A stretch of 7,429 nt of DNA from Micrococcales bacterium. Lineage in GTDB: Bacteria; Actinomycetota; Actinomycetes; S36-B12; UBA10799. The position numbers and the translations under genes were made by a program. The stretch lies in assembly GCA_023252115.1 (NCBI GenBank), contig JAHEXM010000078.1:1-7429 (forward strand), in the 5' to 3' direction. Positions 1 through 6,008 of this stretch are shown here, one piece after another. Numbering within the stretch: position 1 is the stretch's first letter; each line of letters opens with the position of its first letter. Under the pieces are notes generated by a model, which worked only from the letters and a program-made list of their open reading frames with translations, had not been told where the DNA came from and ran no database searches.

Positions 1-2066
1 ATGGCCTCAGCAGCTAACCCGAGCGACGCGTGCGCCAACACGAGCTCGATCATGACATCGGCATTTGGTGACGTGCTTATGCCACCGATGGGAACATGAC
101 TCGGACTTGGTATGTCATTCGTATGACCCGACCACAGTTGATTGGCGGCATCCTCGAGGCGATTGGAGGTCTTGATCGCAGAGGAACGCAACTCGGCTGC
201 GCCGGGAATCGCTGGCGCAACCGGGGTCGCTCTAAGCAAGGTGTCGCTGATTATGTCGATATGAACTGTCATTCGCATGGCGGTGACCCACGCCGAGATC
301 GGCCACGGGCGACCACGCGCCGTCATCCGCATCTGACCTAGGACATCTATCCCTCGCAGAAAGGTGCCACCCGCAACCAGGGCTGTTGATTTGAGGTTTG
401 GTGGTGGAGCCTGGCCTCCCAAGTGCACGTCCGCGGCTAGGCGCAATGCGTGTCCAGCTTGTGAAGTGAGGTCGCCAGCAACAATCAACAGGCGCTTGCG
501 AGTTCCACGGACAGACAGCACCGCTGCAACCAAGAAGGCGAATGCGCAACCGATGGTCACGTCCACCACCCGCGAGACCGCGACGTTTTCGGTTGTCGGG
601 GTGACGAACGAGAACATGGCAAGTGTCACGACGGTGTAGGCCCCCTGGCCAACGATGAATCCGATCCGCCCATCCGGAACAAGCGTGGCAACTGCCACCG
701 CTGCAATCAATCCAACCCACAGCACAGTTTCACTGCCGGGAGCGATGTACAGAATCGCGGTGACCACTGCGAATCCCACCACCGTGCCGGCGACAGAGTC
801 GATGAATTGCTGCGCCGTCCCGCGTGCGGTGCCGTAGAGAGCGGTCAATGCACCCAGCAATACCCACAACGGCTCTGCAACAAACGGAGACCGCGCTACG
901 ACTGTCAAGACACCAAACAGAATTGCGGCGGCCAGCGCCTGGTAAAGCAGCACGCCGTCGGGACGTAACCGGGCTCGAAGCTGAAGCCACAGATCAGCGG
1001 CGGCGGTGGGGTGATTTATCAGATCTTGGGTGCCGGGCGGATCCGGCATATTCATGGTGCGCGCCGCCCCTACTGCAATTTGACACGTTGTTCGGGTCAT
1101 TGATTCGTACCGGTAGCTTCGGTCGAGATCGTGTTGCACAGTGTCGGGTTCATCGCCTCTCGCTAAAGCGATGCGCGCTGCTTCGTCTGCCCATTCACGG
1201 TGTGCGGCAGTCGCGGTTCGCAGTCCAGGAATTGACTTCACGGGTTTGCTGGCCACCAGTGTCCCGGCGATTTCGCGCAGGACGATGGCAATCTCGTTTC
1301 GCAGCCCCGGACCGGAATACCCCGGCAGGGATGGGGATTGCCTTGCATCGTGGGCTTGCACTACGTCAGCAAGGCGTCCGATGCCGTTAAGCATCTGTGT
1401 TGAAGCGGCGGATGCATTCCCAGGCGCGCTTGGCCGTAACGGGTCAGACAAGTAGTCGTGAACCAAACGGCGCACAGCCGCGGCAATGTCATCGACCGAT
1501 GCTTTGGTGCTGCCGTCGATGAAGTTCGCCAGCATGTCGCAAATCTGGGCACACGGCCTTTGATAGAGGTGATCGCCTTGTGATGGCAGGATGAACATTG
1601 CGGCCAAAATCGATGCGCCGCATCCGAGTAAGTAGCCATACAAGACATCAGAAACCGCCGTTGCGCTTCCCAACGGTCCAGCGACACCAAGAATCAGAAT
1701 CATCGTCAATACAGTTCCGGCCAGCCCGACGAATCCGCCAAATCCTTTAGCGATCGCCAAGAGTGCCGCCAAGGCGGCAGTCACGATCACTGCCACAACG
1801 GTGCTGGGTGACGCGTATTCACCAATCATCACAATGGGTAAACCGAGAAGACTGGTGACGCCATAGGCGACGAGGCGTTGGCGTGCAGTACCAGTGAAGT
1901 CAGCAAGAATCAGCAAACCGATCATTGGCCGTACTGCAAACGTCACCATTGCTGGTTCGTGAAAGACGTTGGTGCAAATGAAGGCTGTCAACGGAATCGC
2001 GATGATCGCGCGTATTGCTCTGCGATAGCGCAGGTCGATGCGCAGTGATCGCAACCGCCTCAGCAC
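1..2066 (-). CDS. FUSC-family membrane protein (aromatic-acid/fusaric-acid exporter type), 3' end outside window
   Basis: The minus strand is open for 688 codons from GTG at 2066 to the window edge, with no stop, so the C-terminus is missing. The protein has the duplicated FUSC plan: a basic N-terminus (residues 1-20), about six hydrophobic segments (roughly 20-160), a soluble helical region (165-365), a second set of about six segments (roughly 372-519) and another soluble region (520 onward). The second half holds the family-like stretch LWVLLGALTALYGTARGTAQ (400-419) and, further on, VGQGAYTVV (472-480). FUSC proteins such as AaeB, YccS and fusaric-acid resistance proteins are inner-membrane proteins, some of which export aromatic acids; the substrate here is unknown. 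The start is chosen because TAA lies in frame three codons upstream and the N-terminus looks normal for the family. Only a weak AAAGAG precedes it, so TTG at 2054 is possible. It lies 36 bp after the lipoprotein gene on the same strand, probably in one operon. Family call firm, function inferred. Confidence 0.85.
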   Translation of the reverse strand, partial: MLRRLRSLRIDLRYRRAIRAIIAIPLTAFICTNVFHEPAMVTFAVRPMIGLLILADFTGTARQRLVAYGVTSLLGLPIVMIGEYASPSTVVAVIVTAALAALLAIAKGFGGFVGLAGTVLTMILILGVAGPLGSATAVSDVLYGYLLGCGASILAAMFILPSQGDHLYQRPCAQICDMLANFIDGSTKASVDDIAAAVRRLVHDYLSDPLRPSAPGNASAASTQMLNGIGRLADVVQAHDARQSPSLPGYSGPGLRNEIAIVLREIAGTLVASKPVKSIPGLRTATAAHREWADEAARIALARGDEPDTVQHDLDRSYRYESMTRTTCQIAVGAARTMNMPDPPGTQDLINHPTAAADLWLQLRARLRPDGVLLYQALAAAILFGVLTVVARSPFVAEPLWVLLGALTALYGTARGTAQQFIDSVAGTVVGFAVVTAILYIAPGSETVLWVGLIAAVAVATLVPDGRIGFIVGQGAYTVVTLAMFSFVTPTTENVAVSRVVDVTIGCAFAFLVAAVLSVRGTRKRLLIVAGDLTSQAGHALRLAADVHLGGQAPPPNLKSTALVAGGTFLRGIDVLGQMRMTARGRPWPISAWVTAMRMTVHIDIISDTLLRATPVAPAIPGAAELRSSAIKTSNRLEDAANQLWSGHTNDIPSPSHVPIGGISTSPNADVMIELVLAHASLGLAAEA

Positions 2067-2102
2067 GACTCTTTATAGATCAAATTGCAGCTGCATTGCT
2101 TG
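2067..2102 (-). other. Short intergenic gap with palindrome and 7-codon frame
   Basis: This 36-bp gap separates the lipoprotein stop from the FUSC start. It contains a perfect 10-bp palindrome, TGCAGCTGCA, at 2086-2095. On the minus strand ATG at 2096 opens a 7-codon frame ending at TAA 2075-2073, six bases before the GTG start and in the same frame. There is no U-tract, so this is not an obvious terminator, and read-through between the two genes is likely. Whether the mini-frame is translated cannot be told; it has no clear Shine-Dalgarno sequence. Confidence 0.4.
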
Positions 2103-2696
2103 TTAGCTGGGACTGGGACTGGCACTCGCAGTTTGAGTGACTTTGAATGTCTGGCGAATCGTGTTGCAACCCGGTTGCATCTGCGCTTGCTGACCCGCTT
2201 GTGCTTGGCAGTTCAAGAAGTATTCGTTGTTTCCGTCAAAGAACAACCACAGGGTGCTCTGCAGGTCCGCTCCAGATGGCGACTTCACAGCGACTTCTGC
2301 AGTGAAGCCAGGGAAGCCCGCAGTTTGCTCAGTCTTGACTGGAGAAGTCACAGTGCCGCTCGACTGCTTCGCCAAATTGCCGATCGTTTCAACGATCTGC
2401 GGCTCAAGCTCAGCGAGGTTTTGCTCTGTGACGGTAACACCCACCTGATACGAACTGATGATCGCAAGGTTGGTGGTGGTTTGACCAACCGCTTGCTGCC
2501 ACTTCTGGTTTCCGGTCTGCGAACCGGTCTTGAGATCAGTGATCTCGTTCCAGCTGTCGGGATATTCGTACGAAACCCCGTCTTTGTTCATGGTCTTGTT
2601 CTTGGGTGCATCCGACGTGGTGCTCGAACTGCAGCCAGCCACTGACAACGCAGCCGCTGCTACTACCGCCACCGCGGCGACCTTGACGTTGACCAT
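2103..2696 (-). CDS. Secreted lipoprotein, possible PsbP/Mog1-like fold
   Basis: The product has 197 aa. A short signal peptide (residues 1-21, one Lys then an Ala/Val-rich core) ends in the lipobox LSVAGC, so Cys22 should be lipidated and the protein held on the outer face of the membrane. A Ser/Thr/Lys-rich tether (23-38) leads into a compact domain starting GVSYEYPDSWNEI (40-52). That opening, the length and the closing segment near CNTIRQTFKV (177-186) resemble PsbP/Mog1-like actinobacterial lipoproteins (LpqN type), but this is by-eye similarity only. Cys163 and Cys177 could form a disulfide. The tail is Ser/Pro-rich (TASASPSPS). GGAGG lies six bases before ATG 2696, so the start is secure. 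The FUSC gene follows 36 bp downstream, which makes a role with that exporter plausible but unproven. It is transcribed away from the large secreted protein gene. Lipoprotein call strong, fold tentative, function unknown. Confidence 0.85.
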   Translation of the reverse strand: MVNVKVAAVAVVAAAALSVAGCSSSTTSDAPKNKTMNKDGVSYEYPDSWNEITDLKTGSQTGNQKWQQAVGQTTTNLAIISSYQVGVTVTEQNLAELEPQIVETIGNLAKQSSGTVTSPVKTEQTAGFPGFTAEVAVKSPSGADLQSTLWLFFDGNNEYFLNCQAQAGQQAQMQPGCNTIRQTFKVTQTASASPSPS

Positions 2697-2702
2697 GCGG
2701 TA

Positions 2703-2707
2703 CCTCC
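2703..2707 (-). promoter_or_regulatory. Ribosome binding site of the lipoprotein gene
   Basis: On the minus strand GGAGG is followed by six bases and then ATG at 2696. This is a near-ideal Shine-Dalgarno sequence and fixes the lipoprotein start. Confidence 0.85.
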
Positions 2708-2911
2708 GTGAGTTAGGAATCTGGTCAGACCGTATCGGCCCGTCGGCTGCTAGTCATGCGTAGGCCATCGTCCGTGTCATCGGCTATCTGGTCGGGCTAC
2801 CACGGTCGAACCGACAACGGTATCTGGCTTTCAACCATCTGGGCGATCAAGGAAATGTGATCTTGCGACGATCCCACGATGAAGGTCGTATTTGAGTTGG
2901 TTGGCATCACC
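2708..2911. promoter_or_regulatory. Divergent intergenic region with four ATCTGG repeats
   Basis: This spacer between divergent genes must hold the promoters of both the lipoprotein-FUSC unit and the large secreted protein. The hexamer ATCTGG occurs four times on the + strand, at 2719-2724, 2786-2791, 2822-2827 and 2837-2842; the first two copies extend to ATCTGGTC. There are also short inverted repeats, GGTC-A-GACC at 2723-2731 and CGGT-CGA-ACCG at 2803-2813. A weak promoter candidate for the rightward gene is TTGCGA (2863-2868), 17 bases, then TCGTAT (2886-2891), a poor match to the -10 consensus. I found no convincing promoter for the leftward unit. That the region is regulatory follows from its position; the individual elements are tentative. 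Confidence 0.5.
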
Positions 2912-2916
2912 GGAGG
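2912..2916 (+). promoter_or_regulatory. Ribosome binding site that sets the start of the large secreted protein
   Basis: GGAGG is followed by five bases and ATG at 2922, directly before a typical signal peptide. This supports ATG 2922 over the in-frame TTG at 2892, which would add ten residues ahead of the signal peptide and lacks a ribosome site. ATG 2917 is nearer to GGAGG but is in another frame. Confidence 0.8.
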
Positions 2917-2921
2917 ATGGC

Positions 2922-5900
2922 ATGGCGTTTGGCTTGGCAAAGACGATCACTTCTCGGACGCTGGTCGTCGGCTCGGCGGTCGCCATCGCCGCCGCGACGT
3001 CTTTGGTCGTAGCACCAGCAGCGCAGGCCGCCGCTCACACGATCACCGTCACCGTGCAATCGGGCGGCTCGCCCGTCGCGGGAGCCCTGGTTTCCGCGGA
3101 CTTGGCTAACGCCTCACCCTCGTCAGTTGCCCAAATTTCAAACGGCAGTGGCGTGGCAACGCTGAACGTTCCAAGCGACGGTATCTGGGCTGTCACGGCA
3201 TCAAAGGCAGGCTTCCAAGTCGCGTCGCAGGACGTTACAGCCGAGTCCGACCCCCCGCCGACATTGGCTTTGACTGCATCAAGCGCGAACTTTAGCAACG
3301 TGCCGGTTTTTGGAGCTCAAGGCTCACAAGTCGCTGCGGGCGCGGCTGGCGGCGAGTTCTACGCAACCACTTCGGTGATTCCCCAGGTCTTCCGCACGAT
3401 CGACTACGGCGGAACCTGGACTCCAGCCACTGTTGGCTTTGACGATTCTTCGAAGGGTCTGCCTTCCACCAACACGGCGAGCAATCTGACGACCAGCGGC
3501 GTCGCTGGCGAGGTTGCGGTCAGTGTTGGGGGCAATGTCTACTTTAGTAAGGACTATGGAAACACCTGGACTGTTATGTTGTTGGCCGCTGGCAACCAAC
3601 CGCAGTTGAACGGGAACAACAGCCTGTGGTGGGGCCACCAGGGCACCACCAGCACCATGCTCGCCAAGAGTGGAAGCCACACCTACGTGGCTGACATGTC
3701 CTCCGCCACGCCAACGTTTTCGGTGAAAGATTTCAGCACGCTCAGCACCGACATCATCCAAGTTGCCAACGGTGGTGACGAGCCATGGGTCGCCGTCGGA
3801 AGCGGCACGACTGTCACGATCTCACCGCTAACAGCGACCGGCGCTGTGCCTGATGCACAAGCCAAGACCATCAACGCTGGCGCAACGGTGGACTGTGTGG
3901 CAATCGGTGGTAGGCCGGGCGCCGCAGGGGAGCCGCCGGCCGCCGCATTTTGGTCCACTTCGGGTGCCGGTCAAACGAGCAATCTTTCATTCGAGGCAGC
4001 TGGTCTCTACGGTCCTCCGACAACTGCTGCTGAGTCAAGCACTGCTTCGTGCAACGGCGGCACGACTGCCGGATTCAATGACAACGGGCATGCACGTTCC
4101 GAAATTGTCAACGCATCAGACACCACCGAGCTTCGTCTTCACGCCGGTGGCTTCTATGCACGGTATGTACCAACAACGCTGACGATTGAGGGAGACGGTG
4201 CATCGCCGGCTCCACCGAATGATGCCAACGGTGATGGTCCTGCAGGTGTTTACTCGGCTGGGTACTCGTTTACTCCATCAAACCCCGGCCCCGGTGACAA
4301 CGTGTTCATGCATACCCAGGGTGACCGAGGATTTGCCAAATCAACGGCCTTCAAGACTGCGACTGGAACTGGCCAGGATCACTCAACCACTTTTGAGCCT
4401 TACCAAATCGGCGTCAGCAATGCCAGCCTTCTCTACCAAACCAACGTTTACAACAATGCAACCGCCGGAATAGCTCGAAACAGTGGAGGCGGCTCGGTGA
4501 GCGGTATTGCCTCGGCCACCACCAAAGACATCTCCGCGTATGCAGGCGATGACGTCAGTCGAGCATCCGTGATGTTGTCGATGAGTGGGGGCGGACAGGG
4601 CCTTGTAACCACCGACGGTGGCGCATCCTTCAAAGCAGCCGTCAACAAGGGCGGCAACACCACCGCCTACTGGGACGATGGCGCGAGCGGTACGTGGCTC
4701 GTCTACGGCCACCCGGACGGCAGTGGCATCCAATACACGTTGATCAAAGACTGGACCGACACCGACACCCCGCGCACGAACGGTAGCCAGGATCACACGA
4801 TTCACGACGGTGTGGTCACGGCTATGCAGGGCACAGGCGAAGCGCCGACGGGACTCGCGGCAATTCCCAAGACTTCGAAGGTACTCGGTACAACAGCTGG
4901 ATCTTCGGACGGCGGAGTATTCCGGGCAACGCTGAGCGGTACGAAGAACTCCGAAGCCGCTGGTGGCATCGTGTCGAGTTCATTTAGTGCCAAGGCAAAC
5001 TCGGTCGCATACTGCCCGGGAGGCGGGACCGATAACGCCCTCGACGACACGGCTTTTGTTGGCTTGGGCAACGATGATGGATCAGGTGCCGCACTCCAGC
5101 GGATAAGTAGCGCGAGCACCACATCCGATCTTTCCGGAACATCCGTCACTGGAATTCCAACCGGCAAAGGCGCAATCGTCGATGTCGATGTCAACTGCGA
5201 CACGGGCGTGATTGCCGTAGCTGGCAAGGACGGGCTATTCGTTTCACAAGATGCCGGTGTGACGTGGATGGACGTCAGCATCACGACCGGTAATGGGACC
5301 TTCCGAGCAATCGCTGTTCAGAAGAAAGATGCGGCCAGTGCCGCAACCACCAAGATTGTGGCGGCCCGTGGAAACGATGGCTACACGTATCAGTCGAGCG
5401 ACGGCGGAGCGAACTGGGTCATTGTTAACAACCCACTGGCCCCCTCAGGTGGTGGCCGAAGCTTTAGCAGTGAAGGAATCAACGCCCTGGCGTTCCCAGG
5501 AAATGCTGCGGCAGCCGCATCGTCCGCTGGAGCTCGATCGGCACGGTCGGTCAGCCGCCACTCTGTTGGAGCCGAGACCTTCAGTGACACCTCATCACTA
5601 GCTGGTAGCGGCGCCGGAACAGCGTCGCTGAGCTCAGGTGCAACCGGTTCGTCCGCTGGTCACGCAACAGGCGGCGGAACTGGTGGTGGTGGCACGGGGA
5701 CAGGCGGCGGTGGCAGCGGGCCCGGCACTGGCACTGGCGGCGGCGGCAATGCTTCACTGACGACGCAGACCGTCAGTGGCACCGTGAAACTCACCCTCAA
5801 GAAGGGCAAGGCAGTCACCCTCCCGAAGAAGACGGTCCAAGGCCAGACACTGACCTGGAAGTCGTCAAAGGCAGCGATCTGCAAAATCGCCAAGGGCAAA

Positions 5901-6002
5901 GTCACCGGCAAGAAGAAAGGCAAATGCACACTCACTGCCCAAGCTGGTGGCACATCGACCCTGGCGGCACTAACCAAGGCCTACGCAGTCAAGGTCAAGT
6001 AG
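2922..6002 (+). CDS. Large secreted BNR/Asp-box beta-propeller protein with lysine-rich Ig-like C-terminus
   Basis: The product has 1026 aa, numbered from ATG 2922. Residues 1-36 form a signal peptide ending APAAQA before AAHT. Residues about 39-117 look like a CnaB/carboxypeptidase-regulatory beta-sandwich (ITVTVQSGGSPVAGALVSAD, later GVATLNVP). Five Asp-box motifs (S/T-x-D-x-G-x-T-W) follow: RTIDYGGTW (158), FSKDYGNTW (208), VTTDGGASF (562), VSQDAGVTW (774) and QSSDGGANW (824). These mark BNR/sialidase-like beta-propeller blades. The span 220-560 has no motif I recognise except a Ca-site-like DANGDG at 434-439. A Ser/Ala/Gly region with a Gly-rich linker (917-942) leads to a Big_2-like domain (947-1026) with Cys987 and Cys1002, 18 Lys and no acidic residue. 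I see no LPXTG motif and no C-terminal hydrophobic anchor. No catalytic signature supports sialidase activity; a surface binding protein or adhesin is a reasonable inference. The architecture is clear, the function unknown. Confidence 0.88.
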   Translation: MAFGLAKTITSRTLVVGSAVAIAAATSLVVAPAAQAAAHTITVTVQSGGSPVAGALVSADLANASPSSVAQISNGSGVATLNVPSDGIWAVTASKAGFQVASQDVTAESDPPPTLALTASSANFSNVPVFGAQGSQVAAGAAGGEFYATTSVIPQVFRTIDYGGTWTPATVGFDDSSKGLPSTNTASNLTTSGVAGEVAVSVGGNVYFSKDYGNTWTVMLLAAGNQPQLNGNNSLWWGHQGTTSTMLAKSGSHTYVADMSSATPTFSVKDFSTLSTDIIQVANGGDEPWVAVGSGTTVTISPLTATGAVPDAQAKTINAGATVDCVAIGGRPGAAGEPPAAAFWSTSGAGQTSNLSFEAAGLYGPPTTAAESSTASCNGGTTAGFNDNGHARSEIVNASDTTELRLHAGGFYARYVPTTLTIEGDGASPAPPNDANGDGPAGVYSAGYSFTPSNPGPGDNVFMHTQGDRGFAKSTAFKTATGTGQDHSTTFEPYQIGVSNASLLYQTNVYNNATAGIARNSGGGSVSGIASATTKDISAYAGDDVSRASVMLSMSGGGQGLVTTDGGASFKAAVNKGGNTTAYWDDGASGTWLVYGHPDGSGIQYTLIKDWTDTDTPRTNGSQDHTIHDGVVTAMQGTGEAPTGLAAIPKTSKVLGTTAGSSDGGVFRATLSGTKNSEAAGGIVSSSFSAKANSVAYCPGGGTDNALDDTAFVGLGNDDGSGAALQRISSASTTSDLSGTSVTGIPTGKGAIVDVDVNCDTGVIAVAGKDGLFVSQDAGVTWMDVSITTGNGTFRAIAVQKKDAASAATTKIVAARGNDGYTYQSSDGGANWVIVNNPLAPSGGGRSFSSEGINALAFPGNAAAAASSAGARSARSVSRHSVGAETFSDTSSLAGSGAGTASLSSGATGSSAGHATGGGTGGGGTGTGGGGSGPGTGTGGGGNASLTTQTVSGTVKLTLKKGKAVTLPKKTVQGQTLTWKSSKAAICKIAKGKVTGKKKGKCTLTAQAGGTSTLAALTKAYAVKVK
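5670..5747 (+). repeat. Gly/Thr-rich low-complexity linker repeat
   Basis: Irregular GGC/GGT-rich repeats encode runs such as GGGGTGTGGGG inside the large secreted protein (residues 917-942). They separate the propeller region from the lysine-rich C-terminal domain, like a flexible spacer. Such tracts are prone to length change by slippage. Confidence 0.8.
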
Positions 6003-6008
6003 CCAAAA
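6003..6008. other. Six-base gap between convergent stop codons
   Basis: TAG of the rightward gene ends at 6002 and TAA of the leftward gene ends at 6009, leaving only CCAAAA. There is no room for a standalone terminator, so each transcript must end inside, or run antisense into, the opposing gene. Confidence 0.9.

Noticed and set aside
232..720. Minus-strand frame of 162 codons
   Set aside because: It is a shifted frame of the FUSC gene; the FUSC frame gives sensible membrane segments across the same bases and this one gives Trp/Arg/Cys-rich nonsense.
824..1390. Open frame of 188 codons on the + strand
   Set aside because: It lies opposite the FUSC frame, is very Arg-rich with no hydrophobic or domain pattern, and looks like a shadow of GC-rich coding DNA.
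2085..2645. Open frame of 186 codons on the + strand opposite the lipoprotein gene
   Set aside because: It is antisense to a gene with a clear lipobox and ribosome site, has no ribosome site or recognisable domain of its own, and its composition is irregular.
2879..3109. Short + strand frame starting just before the large secreted protein
   Set aside because: It overlaps the signal peptide and first domain out of frame, and GGAGG at 2912 fits the ATG at 2922 instead.
2922..6002. Sialidase enzyme assignment for the BNR protein
   Set aside because: Asp boxes alone are structural; I see no FRIP motif or catalytic Arg triad, Tyr/Glu pattern, so enzymatic activity is not supported.
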